Source of the DNA: Isoetes taiwanensis | Lineage: Eukaryota; Streptophyta; Lycopodiopsida; Isoetales; Isoetaceae | Reading direction: 5' to 3' | Assembly (NCBI GenBank): GCA_021234155.1 | Contig: JAJEKV010000061.1 | Location: 3,621,950-3,685,949, forward strand | DNA: 64,000 nucleotides | In this document: positions 22,083-32,286 of the stretch, one piece after another | Layout: the number at the start of each line of letters is the position of its first letter | Position numbering within the stretch: position 1 is the stretch's first letter | The notes under the pieces: generated by a model | The model's database searches: none | The model's input: the letters and a program-made list of their open reading frames with translations, nothing else | What the model was told of the DNA's origin: nothing | Position numbers and translations under genes: made by a program

Positions 22083-22484
22083 CACAATGTTGACATATCG
22101 TGAAGTCACTTTTTGAAAATAGCTCGTGTCTCAAATTTGGAACCACCAGGACCACTAACAAGCTCGGATGACATCATGTTGTACAAGGTTAGGAGCACAA
22201 GCAATGAGTCGACTTGGGCAAAAATATTTTGTAGGGAAGTGGTGCAGACATTCTGTTTATTCAGATTCCTTTTCATGTACCACTTCTCCTTGACAGAAAG
22301 GCAGCTTAGTAGGTACAGGGAGTTATACTACTCCCATAAAATGCTGGCTGATCTCTATGGTACCCTGCTCCTGCTAATGGCCAAGGAAGATATCCATCAG
22401 CTGCTCATGGAGAATGGCTCTGAGCATAACAGTTATAAGTTTGGTAATCGACTGGTTTTCTTGGGTCTACAACCGTATCTTTGA
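22017..22484 (+). pseudogene. LINE C ORF3, frameshifted
   Basis: ORF3 begins as LIEYLDFLKGEGKCKFDTML in the +1 frame over the end of ORF2, with no nearby ATG, then stops at 22114. The rest continues in another frame as SNLEPPGP, STWAKIFCREVVQ and the core LSRYRELYYSHKMLADLYG, with a second shift after NSYKFG. The second half is nearly identical to LINE A ORF3. It supports ORF3 as a real family gene. Confidence 0.7.
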
Positions 22485-22853
22485 CCAAGCCATGCAATCC
22501 TCCTAAACTCCAGCCTTGCCACCACTCACCCTCTCCCTCTACTCCAATATTGCATCTCCATATTTTGTCATAAACTGTTGCTCAGTATATAATCTAGCTC
22601 TTGTCTAACACTTTACACATGTATTTGGAGACCAAATTTTGTCTTTGCAGGAATTGGGATCTCAGTTGGATTGGAGAATATATTGCAATATCTGTTTTCC
22701 AGCTACAACATTTTAGGGCAGTTTATTTTTATTGTGCACTCTCTTACATGACAGTCTGCCAGAATCTTTTGGTTCTTCTCAGGAAGTTACCATATTTTGT
22801 GGTGATAATGTTCCAAATGGATATTACTTGACACTTCTGCACTTTGGTTATAG

Positions 22854-22881
22854 CTAATGAGGATGATTCTTCCCTCATTAG
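22854..22881 (+). promoter_or_regulatory. LINE C 3'-UTR hairpin
   Basis: A perfect 9-bp stem (CTAATGAGG with CCTCATTAG) and a 10-nt loop end about 52 nt before poly(A). The tail TGTATGGC...TTAATTAATGG follows, shared with LINE A. Confidence 0.7.
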
Positions 22882-22965
22882 TTAAACTTATGTATGGCTT
22901 TTATTAATTAATGGAAAAAACAATCTTAACTTCAAAAAAAAAAAAAAAAAAAAAAAATGGTGGCC

Positions 22966-24265
22966 TTGGCTGTAAAGACTTATATATTCAAGCATGTGCA
23001 TTGGCTGGAAAATTTATTTGGAGAACTCTAGATGGAAACAATTCTGTAGCTTCAATTTTTATCAGATACTGGCTGAATTGCTCTTATCCTGATGGACATC
23101 CCTCAATAAAGCACTCCCTGCCTGAGTCTGCTTTCTGCACTTTACATCCAGGTACCAACACATCTCCCCTTATGCAAAACATGATTAGAGCTTGGAATGT
23201 TGTTCACAATTGTTTTGATGAGCCTACTGTGGAAGATCACAATATGAACTCTTCTCTGTTTTGGTCTGCTGGTTTCAAAGACAGCAATGGGAATACTCTG
23301 GCTTTGAGACATCCCAAAATCTATAAAAAATGGCTTCATCATAATATCACACATGTCAGGAATTTATATTCTAATGGGCATCTCATTTCATGGACCAATT
23401 TGAGGAGACTAATCCATGGCACATCCAGTGATAAAGCTGTCTACTTTCATTTCAGAAATATCCTCAACAATAATCTTAATTTATCTGAAAGTGGTAATGG
23501 TCTTCTGTGGAAAATAAATGGTATCAACAAGTATAAAGTTAGCAAAGTCTATGCTTAACTTATGTAAAAGCCAGGACAAAGTGGTCTCTAAGTAGTAATG
23601 ACTGTACTAGCCCATTGTATGGGTCCCATGACCTATTGGTCTCCGTGAACGTTAAAAAAACTATTCTATTCTATTCTATTCATACTTTATTTAATAACAC
23701 ATGGAATTCCTATTGTCCCCCTAAAGTAAATTACTTTGTCTGGTTGATTGCTCAAAAAAGTCTCCCAAATCTTGTGTCCTTGTCTAAGAGAAATTCTACT
23801 ATCAGACCTACATGTCTTTCTAATTGTTCCAGTGATGAAACCATGCAGCATATTTTTGATTGCCCTAAGCTTCTTCATTTTTGGACTTGGTTCTACAGTA
23901 AATTTGGTCACCATTTCTGTGTGCATAACCAATTTAACTTATTAAAATGCATTCAGAATAATGATGCCTTCAAGAATACTATTATGTTTACGGCTCTATG
24001 GAACATTTGGAAAGCAAGGAATAGGATTGTGCATGGCCATAAAAATTTTTCGTTATTCTAGATTAAAATGCATTTTCAACTGGATCTAGAAGCTTTTGTT
24101 ACTGCTCACAGAAGTAAATTTGCAGAATCTTATGACAGGAAATGGGATGCAATTGGTAACTTTATAGGTGGCTTTAACATCTTTGTTTCAGACCTTCATG
24201 TCATTAATTCTAATGCCCCTTTTTCTGATGTCATTGATAGAGTATCTGGAATTTCTCAAGGGTGA
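22966..24265 (+). pseudogene. LINE A ORF2, C-terminal part
   Basis: It resumes the RT connection and zf-RVT-like tail after LINE C: NGGLGCKDL, SWTNLRRLIHGTSSDKA and YCPPKVNYFVWLIAQKSLPNL, then zinc-ligand residues ending HIFDC and WNIWKARNRIVHG. Lesions are a TAA after KYKVSKVYA (about 23556), an insertion at 23606-23680 and a TAG at 24059. The end overlaps ORF3. Confidence 0.85.
23606..23680 (+). mobile_element. Short 3'-end fragment of a non-L1 LINE with (TTCTA) tail
   Basis: About 75 bp interrupts ORF2 of LINE A between NDCT and LFNNTW. It ends with repeated TTCTA and contains the phrase GGGTCCCATGACC...TTGGTCTCCGTG. Similar phrases are found at the 3' ends of the LINE E family (44850-44880, 55325-55360 and, on the minus strand, 57525-57550). 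It is a severely 5'-truncated insertion. Confidence 0.65.
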
Positions 24266-24710
24266 AGGCAGAAACAAATTTGACACAATGTTAAGCTATC
24301 ATGAAGCTACCATGTACTGCAACAACACAGGTGTCACAGATCTTGAGCCTCCAGGGCCTAATGCAACAGCTGATGAAGTGAAACTCTACCAGGTCAGAAT
24401 TAACAGTAATGAAAACACTTGGGCAAAGATATATTGTAGAGAGGTCGTACAGATGTACTGCATCTTTAACTTCCTGTTCATGTACCACTACTCTTTGACT
24501 GATAGGCAGCTCAGCAGATACAGGGAATTATACTATTCTCATAAGATGTTGGCTGACTTGTATGGCACTCTGCTACTGTTGATGGGAAAAGAAGATATTC
24601 ATTCCCTGCTGATGGAGAATGTATCAGAATTCAACAGCTATAAGTTTGGTACAGATAAAGGCTTCTACTGGGTCTACAACTCCATATTCGACCAGATAAT
24701 GCAGCAATGA
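24228..24710 (+). CDS. LINE A ORF3: conserved ORF downstream of ORF2 (about 160 aa)
   Basis: This frame is open from MSLIEYLEFLKGEG, inside the last codons of ORF2 in the +1 frame, to a stop at 24708. It contains DLEPPGP, TWAKIYCREVVQ, FLFMYHYSLTDRQLSRYREL and YYSHKMLADLYGTLLLLMGK. Matches to LINE B and LINE C ORF3 are in the same position and phase. Notably this ORF is intact although ORF1 and ORF2 of the same copy are broken many times; whether that reflects selection or chance cannot be judged here. The function is unknown. Confidence 0.65.
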   Translation: MSLIEYLEFLKGEGRNKFDTMLSYHEATMYCNNTGVTDLEPPGPNATADEVKLYQVRINSNENTWAKIYCREVVQMYCIFNFLFMYHYSLTDRQLSRYRELYYSHKMLADLYGTLLLLMGKEDIHSLLMENVSEFNSYKFGTDKGFYWVYNSIFDQIMQQ

Positions 24711-25046
24711 GCTACCACAGCCAAAACAACCACTTCAAGCTTCACACTTTACCATTCTCCTTTACATCCAAATTCCTGTCACACAGTCATCTGCTAATGC
24801 TCAATGCTTTATCTAGTGCTTATTTAACTTTATGTTCTAGCATTTTGCTTGGCTTTTTGTTCATGCAGGTTTTTGGACTTTTGCTCACTGCAAGGGTTTG
24901 TGAATTTTGCTCCATCATATAGGGCAAGATACTTCATATACTTACCTTGTGCCTCAAACTTGGTGTAGCTGGTGCTAATTTCTTTCACAAACTTGAAGAT
25001 GCATATTATTATTTTTCTACATAAACTTGTTTAACTTTGGTGGCTG

Positions 25047-25077
25047 ATATTGTGGATTTTCCCACATGCCACAATAT
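25047..25077 (+). promoter_or_regulatory. LINE A 3'-UTR hairpin
   Basis: A perfect 9-bp stem (ATATTGTGG with CCACAATAT) and a 13-nt loop end 44 nt before poly(A). TGTATGGCTTTAATTAATTA follows. Confidence 0.7.
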
Positions 25078-25121
25078 TGTATGGCTTTAATTAATTAATG
25101 GAAAAAACACCTCGTACTCTC

Positions 25122-25158
25122 AAAAAAAAAAAAAAAAAAAAAAAAACTGTCTTTTACG
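25122..25158. repeat. LINE A poly(A) tail and right target-site duplication
   Basis: About 23-25 A residues run into AACTGTCTTTTACG (25145-25158), identical to 3261-3274. Confidence 0.85.
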
Positions 25159-27505
25159 AGCTTTTAAGATGGAGTTGGATGTCCTCGTTGAGAGGTACCT
25201 ACTATATCTGACTTCAAGTAGGAAACATAAGGCTACAGATGAATTATTTCTACGGCTTTGTCTGCGCCGTTACAATATCTCGGCATGCCGAAGCAGAAAA
25301 CAAAAGAGTCGAAACTGTGAATTCACTCTTGGAGCTCGTTGAAAAAGGGCTAAGAATGCATGGAGATTTTGATAACTGCTGCTTTAAACTCTGCTAAGGG
25401 ATAGATTCTGGAACTATACTGGCGATGGCAGATAACCTCCCTTGTGATCCATTTGATTTGCTACTTATCTCCCTTTGCTTCGAGAAAGAATGACACTTTC
25501 TTGCACAACAGCTATGGCGATGGCTGCATCTTACTTCCCTGCAAGCCCAACGAAGGAACATGATACCTATCCAAATCGTCCTTTATTTCTTCTGGCTATC
25601 CCCTGTTGAGCTCAATTTCTTCCGCGCCTAACTGATTTTATTTTCTTACAAAAGCAGGAGGGATCTGCAAGCTTTTAGCTCAGAAGAACGGCTATGGATT
25701 ACAAACAAAGGACGGCTATGGCAAAGAACGTAGACGAGTCTAAACTGCTATAGACGGCCACGGCAAAGAACATTGATTCTAAGCTGCATAGGGAGCGCTT
25801 GCTATGCGAAGGTTGTTCAGGGTATTTTTTTGTCTAGGGCCTTTGGCTGGTTGGATCAGGGCTTCAAGGGTTAGATTTGCAGGGCAGCCCTTCCATTCTT
25901 TTGAAGGGCACTTCCAAAACTTGCTTTTCGATTTGAATGGCAGTTTTTAACATTATGGTAAATCTTTTGGCTGCCATTCAATAATAACTCAATAACCAAA
26001 CCATGATTTTGCTTTATCGAATATAATACTCAATGATTCCATATATTCATATTAAAAAGTTACAATGGCAAATCACGACGTTGCTTTTGGTCCATTCAAT
26101 TAGAAAAAATCAATTTATAATCAGCATCTATATAACTAGGTGCTGATAATGACAAAAACATCAGGTGTCAAGTGTACTCAGCAATAGATGGTCTTTGTCT
26201 TCATTTTTTATCAAATTCCGTCTTTGAAAACCATGCTCACACTCTATAGAACTTGTTGGAAAGACAAGAGTGGTCTGCCGCAGTTTCATTACTTCATTAT
26301 AAACATCAAAGTTAAATTGTTGCTCTCTGCAAGCATCCCATAATGCTGCTTTTGTTTGAACTTCGCCGGACTGGCATGCATCAGCCTCAGAGATCTCCTG
26401 CTTCTAAATCATACTTACAAATCTCACAGACTTCCAAATCATACTTCTGTTCTTCTACTGCTTTTGCTTCAGTAGATTGGATGCCACGTACTTCTATTTC
26501 TCCTGCTTTTGCTTCAAAGAATCGGCTGCTATAGAGCTAATCGAGACTAGTCTATATGGACTAGTTGGATGGAGCAACATACAACACTGTCAATCAAGAA
26601 AGGGCCAAAACTTTGAGAAGGAAAATTTTTTATTTTGCATTCAATAGTGGTATGTTGGTTGCCAACTTTTTCTCAAATCGTGCACCACCACTAATTCCAA
26701 ACCAACCAACCAAAAAATTATTTTAAACGTAGTTAGTTAGATTGTACATTAATTAAACACACATTATACATACACAATAATATTTGCATCGCAAAATGTT
26801 GGATATATAAAATATTAGAACAAAAGATTATATATACAATAATGCATATAAAACTAGAAGTTTTTAAAAATGTTAGCCATTCTGTTGAATGGCTACATTT
26901 ATTTTCTGCATTTCGATTTGAATGGCACTTTTTTATGTTGCCGTTCTTTTGCATGGCTATAAAATGAAGTGCCATTCTCTACATGGTTGGAGGGCTCTAG
27001 AATGGTACTGCAACGTTCAAATTTAACCATTGGCTTCAATCGCCCCCTGACTTCTCACACTGGGTTCTCTTCTCTTCTCGGCTCGTTTTCCCTCCGCTGC
27101 TCTATCATGTGTTCAGGCTTAGAATGAAGCCACTGCTATGATTTTTTTAGGTTGGGCTTTTTAGTTCCGAGATTTGATCAATTCAACAAACCATATAAAT
27201 GTGCTCCTACTTGCCTACTTCTATTGTCTATGTAATTATTACAAGAAATTTACTGCATGGCTCTGCCTCATGTTGGGGTGCACATTCATGATACTTCCTC
27301 TGGACTTTAACATTTGTAAAGTAAAATAAGAACTCGTATCACAGTTGTAGGACTGAACCACAATACTTTCACAAGATTACATGAGTTTTATACATACACA
27401 AGCATAAGATTTTAAGAGATGTAACCAATGCTTTGTTGATCGAAATTGAGATTGAACTTCCTATTGGTGTTTGGCACTGCTATGCTTGTCTGTGTGGTGC
27501 CATGT
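25159..27505. other. Non-coding region with foldbacks
   Basis: No gene is recognised. Two short hairpins built on the same word are present: TTGAATGGCAG with CTGCCATTCAA (25933-25981) and GAATGGCACTT with AAGTGCCATTC (26920-26977). They are about 1 kb apart and may be ends or copies of a MITE-like element. The rest is AT-rich with recurring CTATGGC phrases near 25380-25760. Confidence 0.5.
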
Positions 27506-27508
27506 CTA

Positions 27509-27652
27509 TATAGAATAGAATAGAATAGAATAGAATAGAATAGAATAGAATAGAATAGAATAGAATAGAATAGAATAGAATAGAATAGAATAGAATAGAA
27601 TAGAATAGAATAGAATAGAATAGAATAGAATAGAATAGAATAGAATAGAATA
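27509..27652. repeat. (TAGAA)n pentanucleotide tract, tail of LINE D
   Basis: About 28 tandem TAGAA units form the 3' tail (TTCTA on the minus strand) of LINE D, followed by its 3' UTR and coding region to the right. Frames across it (SILFY repeats) are artefacts. Confidence 0.9.
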
Positions 27653-27881
27653 TACATTAACGTCCCTCAGGCCGTGAGGCCCCCGGACTTGTGTAGCATC
27701 CTGCGAGCTCCCAAAAGGGTGCTGCCAGCAAACAGACGCATAGGTTTATGTAGCCATCTAGCGGGCTTCTCTTGTTCTTTATAATACCCGCATCGTGCTT
27801 ATAGCTGGCTTCTTGGCCATACACAATGCATCGTTATAAACAGTTTTGAACTGTACTTTGTGGGCCCCTCTGATGTGCTTC

Positions 27882-28684
27882 TCAGATTATTAGCCCTCTC
27901 TCTTTGTGCACCCCCCGGTGTCTTATTATCATCTCTTTTATAGCTTTCGCTACATCTGTGAGTGTCTCTTCTTTGTCCATCAGTGCTGGGAGTGGGAGAT
28001 CCCACCTGACCTTGTTAAATTTGGACCTTATGTCTGTGTAGACCGGGCATTCCTTGACCATATGTGCTTCGTCTTCTATTTTTCCTGAATCACATAGTCG
28101 ACATATTCGTTCTGCTCTATCTATTTTTCTCCATCTATCTTTCTCAATTCGAAGGTCGTGGCTCCCCATTCTGAACCTAGCCAGCGTCCCTCTGTTGCTC
28201 CTACTCAACATGTTGCTTTTGTATGTGATATGTCCTATCTGTCCCCCTGGATTGAAGGCTCCCAATAGCCAGTCTGTTTTAGGCCCTGTGTGTCGTGCTA
28301 GCCAGCTTCTCATTGCCCTGCTTGTCCATTCTTCGTCCCATCCATCCGCTTGTATAATATGGCTTAGTTGCATCCCCATGCTTGCCGTCCACTTCGCCAC
28401 TTTATTAAACCATCCCTTGCATGTTACTATGTGTTGCTTTGCTGATTCATCTATTGCCAGTGACGATAGTTTGTCCTCTTTCCCATAACTGTTGTCTTTT
28501 ATTAGGTACCTGATTGTTCTTTCCCATGCTCTCACTTCCATTGGCTTTTCCCCTGTTTCATATATGATTGTTGCTAATGATGTACCTGCCTTAATCTGGA
28601 ATTCCTGTCCGTGCCATTGCCTCAGTATGCCTTCCTGTTTTTCCCATTTCTTCTCTGACAGACCTGGCCCCCACGTCTCACATC
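27882..28684 (-). pseudogene. LINE D C-terminal region with zinc-ligand motif
   Basis: About 267 codons are open on the minus strand, from the LTR boundary to the end of the LINE protein. Near the C-terminus it has RAERICRLCDSGKIEDEAH...CPVY, a CCHC-type pattern found after the RT in many non-LTR elements, and an RFRMGSHDL block before it. It belongs with the RT at 42067-43070. The frame by itself is undamaged but separated from its RT by 13.4 kb of inserted DNA. Confidence 0.75.
28680..28684. repeat. Target-site duplication of the gypsy element, left copy
   Basis: ACATC here and at 42062-42066 flank TGTGACG...CGTCACA exactly; 5 bp is the normal length for Ty3/gypsy integrases. Confidence 0.85.
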
Positions 28685-30343
28685 TGTGACGTTCCAGCAC
28701 AGTATACGGTCCCAGGACGTATACTGTACTGCCCCGTCACGCGTACACGTCATCCCGACTGACGTATAGCCAAGTGGGTAGCCCTAGGGGGCAACTTGCT
28801 AGAAATGTGCATTGGCATTAATGTGCACATTTACCAATGTACACATTAATGTGGGCACACATTTCCATATGGACACCTTATGCCAAGTGGGCCATACCCA
28901 TAGGTGCAATTAATGTGCACATTTTCCAATGTGCACCTTCATTAATGTGCACACATTTCCATGTGGGCACATTTTGCCACCTAGCCATTAATGGCTAGTG
29001 GGCCCATTCCCAATTATCCCACATGCCAAAAGGGGATAATTGGAAACCCTAACCAACCCCCATGTCTATTTAGGAGGGGAAACCCTAACTTGCCCAATTT
29101 CGTTTCTAGGGCTTTAGAACTCTGTTTTGGCTGCCTCAAGAGCCAAAACCGCATCCCAGACTCTGCCTGAGTGAACTATACCTTTAGTTTCCCTTGATTC
29201 GAGCGTTTCAGCAGGATGGTCGAGCTCAGGTCAGGAGGAGTCCCTCAAGGATCAGGTATTTAAGCAATTTAATAGCTTAAACCCTCCTTTAGTCATAAAA
29301 TCAGTAGGTTTAGCCTATTAAATTGCTCATAGCAGCCTTCTAGATCTCTAGATACCAGACTCTAACTAAAGAACCTAACTCTATGATATAGATTAGATCT
29401 TGTTCTTTAGTTCTCTTATGATGTATGTGGATGAGGTTTCTCTATGAACTCCTTGTATTGGGAAGGGGGGTAGAGACCTAAAGCTTGGTAGTGGATGCTC
29501 CTAGATTAGCCTCTCTAGCACCATATAGATTCGGCCTGTGTACAAGAGCCACACCGGGTTGTGGGTGAAGGGGCTAGACTGGCTCATAAGGAGGTTCGTG
29601 TCCTGACTCTTGAACGATCCCTCTGGCGTGTAAAGTCTACCGGGGATCATTGAGACTAGGTCTAATGGCTTGCCACTGAGTGTGGGCAGGGCATGGGCTC
29701 GACACCCGTGAAGTGGGGTTCACTTTCCATTGGGTTCAAGTCGAATAAGAGCAGTGGCTCTCTAGTCTCCTTGAGTCAGCATGTAGATCTCTGGGAGTGA
29801 TCCCCTCCCCCCCATCGGACACAGGGAGATGTAACCCGGGAATAGCCCTTTTGGCTATGCATCCCGTGAGGGCTCTGATCCGATCCCAACATTTTTTAAC
29901 CTACTACGCAAAGTGTGCAATGAGGGGCGGATGGAGTGGACTACCCATTGCCAAGTTCTTATGCCCGCCAAATCCATTGTCATGAATTACATGCGCAATG
30001 AACTCACGGAGACCCAAGCTTGTCGGTCCATCCCCGTATGCGAGCCTTGGGTAGGATTCCCTAAATGCATTGTCTTTGATCATTGTCTATGCAGATGTGA
30101 TGTACCACCCGTGAGGGGTGGATATATGTGTTGCTCTTATATACTTGACATGTATGTTTACGCTTCTTCCGCAGACTAGGTAGGCCCCGAGGGAGGCGGG
30201 GTGAAATGACCCCTTCACTCTTCCCCAATTTGGAACCCGTTACGGTTCTGCGGTGTTATGTGGAGGGCCCCCAGATCGGCATGGAGCTGGTATAGGGGAG
30301 AACTCCTGTTTGTATCTGGTGGGTGCACCGTAGGGGATCGCCA
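28685..30343 (+). repeat. 5' LTR
   Basis: It starts TGTGACG. Long stretches are nearly identical to 40387-42061, with small indels and a diverged first 90 bp. The 3' boundary is uncertain by a few bases because the expected CGTCACA end is altered. A 70-bp block with TTAATGTGCACATTT is duplicated inside the LTR (28817-28885 and 28908-28979, also in the 3' LTR). Near the start, GTATACG and CGTATAC form a 7-bp stem. Confidence 0.88.
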
Positions 30344-30347
30344 GCGA

Positions 30348-30358
30348 TGGTATCGAGC
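30348..30358 (+). promoter_or_regulatory. Primer-binding site, initiator-Met tRNA type
   Basis: TGGTATCGAGC closely resembles the common plant PBS TGGTATCAGAGC and lies just inside the 5' LTR. Confidence 0.7.
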
Positions 30359-30554
30359 AATGTTCTTGGTGACCAAGAGCAAAGCAATCGACCATGTTCC
30401 CGATGAGTACTAACTTAGTAGGATCCTTAAACCTCGAAAAATGGGAAATTTTTTTTCTCATTTTTGTAGTATTGCTAAGCTAGTAACAGTTAAAATATAT
30501 AAAAACATAAAAAGGAGTAAGAATTGGTGAGCCAACCTTCAAAAAAATGGGGTG

Positions 30555-30621
30555 GTCTCACACGTCGCGCCAGGACAGATTTTGAGATTCTCAAAATCGG
30601 GCTGGGCGCAACGTGTGAGAC
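30555..30621. repeat. 67-bp hairpin repeat, copy 1
   Basis: Arms GTCTCACACGTCGCGCC and GGGCGCAACGTGTGAGAC pair around a central dyad TTTTGAGATTCTCAAAA, so almost the whole 67 bp can fold. It is one of four copies and of the same type as copy 3. ACGTGT cores in the arms resemble ABRE-like bZIP sites. Confidence 0.85.
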
Positions 30622-30755
30622 ATTCAGCTTGAACCCATCAAAAAGTTATGAATTACAATAAAATAGCTTGATAATTCTAAATTAGAGCGAAGAAACAGTA
30701 GAATTAGCAAGTTACATAACTAAAAAGTAGCAAATTTGATAGTGGACCCCACCAT

Positions 30756-30822
30756 GTCTCACACGTCGCGCCAGGACAGAAAATGAGATTCTCAAAATCG
30801 GTCTGGGCGCAACGTGTGAGAC
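30756..30822. repeat. 67-bp hairpin repeat, copy 2
   Basis: The outer arms are the same, but the left inner arm reads GAAAATGAGA and so no longer pairs fully with CTCAAAATC. It is the same type as copy 4 and lies 201 bp from copy 1. Confidence 0.85.
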
Positions 30823-30903
30823 CTTGCTTAGATTAAGGTGTTTTAGGTGCTTTAGATAACCCAAAAAGGTAGTTTCAAGTTTGACCTAAAAAAAAAATTA
30901 CCC

Positions 30904-30913
30904 CTATAAATAG
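30904..30913 (+). promoter_or_regulatory. TATA box of pre-gag unit 1
   Basis: CTATAAATAG is a consensus plant TATA box lying 109 bp before the H3-like ATG. Transcription would start near 30935-30940, where CCCTGCTTAGAAAATTCGCT parallels the same place in unit 2. The presumed 5' leader contains TTTTGGCGCG (about 30976), a fit to the E2F consensus of S-phase genes; that link is inference. Confidence 0.65.
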
Positions 30914-31012
30914 ACCTCGACCCCCCCCATTTCGCGTACCCTGCTTAGAAAATTCGCTCTCCTTGCCAAGGCGATCTTTTGGCGCGTAGCTCCGATCGGC
31001 GAACCGTCGAAC

Positions 31013-32286
31013 ATGGCCCGGACGAAACAAACTGCTAGAAAGCCTCGCCGAAGCACATCCTCCAGCGCCAGTGACCCCAGTCTGATTCAAAGGGCACTTC
31101 GCGAACGCCTTCTCAATCACGGGGAATCTTCATCAAGCGAGGGGACAGACTCGGACCGGAGCAATCAGACGGAGATCATAGGGGAGGAGCGCCCGGACAT
31201 CATGCAGCAAATCCTTGAAGAGATCGCCGAGGAGGAAAGGAGAAGCAGGGAAGAACGGGAGCAGAGGGGACAGCCGACTGTCGAACAACAGCTCGAAGCT
31301 TGGGCCCGTCTGCAAGAGGAGGAGGAGAGACAGAGCAGCCGGCAACGCCGGCTTATCCCTTCGAGGAAGCAGAGACCTTGCATGCTTCATCGCCAAGTAT
31401 GAAGACAAGGAGCGTCGCCAGGAGCAGAGGACGAAGAACCGGGAAGAGGGTCCAACCATAGCCGGCGGGCCGAAGAAGAAGAGGAAGGCCAAGGCCATCA
31501 ACGCCGGCGTAAGAGTCGCCAAGGTTGGTAAGCCGAAGGAGGGCCCCGGCCATCAATGAGCCGTCGGTGAAGAGACCCCCCGCCGACCGACGACTCGGAC
31601 GACGATTATGTCCCCAACGCAGAGGGGACAAGCTCTTCGAGAACCCCGGTCGCAGAAAAGGAGGTACCCGAGCAAAGGTGGCGCCTGATGGGCAGCAGCC
31701 TGGATAGCCGCAGCAAGCCCCCCCACCATTCCCGACGTGGGACAGAGTCAAAGCCCCGCGGCCGCAACGGGAAGCTTATGTGATAGACCCCGTAAAGGTC
31801 TATCAGAAGAGGATCAAGGAGCACAACGCTTTACATGGCGGGGCGGGAGGCCTACAATGCCTATTACCTACCGTGGAGAACAATGAGAACAATCGAAGGC
31901 GGACATCCGACAAGAAGCCAAACATTGAAGCCCCCACCACCCAGGCCCAAGCCTCCCAGAGCACCAGGGAAGAAGCGAAGCAAGAAGAAGAAGTCGGAGG
32001 ACAGAGCTCTCAAGGAAATCCGGCACTTCCAGAAGAGTTACGGACTCTTGATTCCTCGGGCACCGTTCCAACGCTTGGTCCGTGAAGTCATGCAGGAGTA
32101 CAACACCTGGACATCGCGAGTAACAAGCACGAGATCTTTGCTGTGCTTTACGAGGAGGCAAATGGAGGCTTAAAATAGTGCAAACATTTTGAAGATTCGA
32201 CGGCCTGCACAGTACACGCGAAGAGGGTTACCCTCATGAGGCAGGATATGTATCTTGCCAGGCACATCAAGGGAGAACGCCCTTGA
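31013..32286 (+). pseudogene. Degenerate histone H3-like gene (CENH3-leaning) inside the retrotransposon
   Basis: The frame opens MARTKQTARKP, identical to the H3 tail through K9 but with P instead of S10. A long charged, probably disordered middle follows, with an E/R-rich helix (about residues 64-110) and, after a shift to another frame, GPKKKRKAK (31467-31487), an SV40-like nuclear signal. The histone fold begins at 32003: [24 protein letters not shown] (alphaN-alpha1), shifts frame near 32105, and ends [14 protein letters not shown] and [19 protein letters not shown] before TGA at 32284. [22 protein letters not shown] and an extra three residues in loop 1 resemble plant CENH3; PFQRLVRE resembles H3. 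Total about 424 codons against 136 for H3. Frameshifts and a TAG at 32176 make it non-coding as it stands, unless unrecognised introns exist. Confidence 0.85.

Larger units (their letters stand above)
17173..22956 (+). mobile_element. LINE C: 5'-truncated L1-type LINE nested in LINE A
   Basis: The 5.8-kb copy begins inside the C-terminal half of ORF1, lacks the 5' leader, ORF0 and the zinc knuckle, and ends with a hairpin and a 23-nt poly(A). Truncation at the 5' end is typical of incomplete target-primed reverse transcription. Its proteins are closer to LINE A than to LINE B (shared KGPIKRRRIISQLR and FEFFPGGCSDNDN). It therefore inserted into an element of its own subfamily. Confidence 0.9.

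Noticed and set aside
27412-27657. Minus-strand SILFY-repeat protein
   Set aside because: Translation of the TTCTA pentanucleotide tail of LINE D; a 5-bp repeat stays open in all frames when it lacks stops.
27906-28689. Plus-strand frames at 27906-28689
   Set aside because: Antisense shadows of the LINE D C-terminal region, whose zinc motif and frame match LINE E.
31013-31402. MARTKQTARK as a chance resemblance to the H3 tail
   Set aside because: Rejected as chance because histone-fold blocks occur downstream in the correct order and end at a stop, as H3 does.
31133-31751. Open frames on the minus strand of the histone-like region
   Set aside because: GC-rich DNA suppresses stops on both strands; only the plus frames match histone H3.
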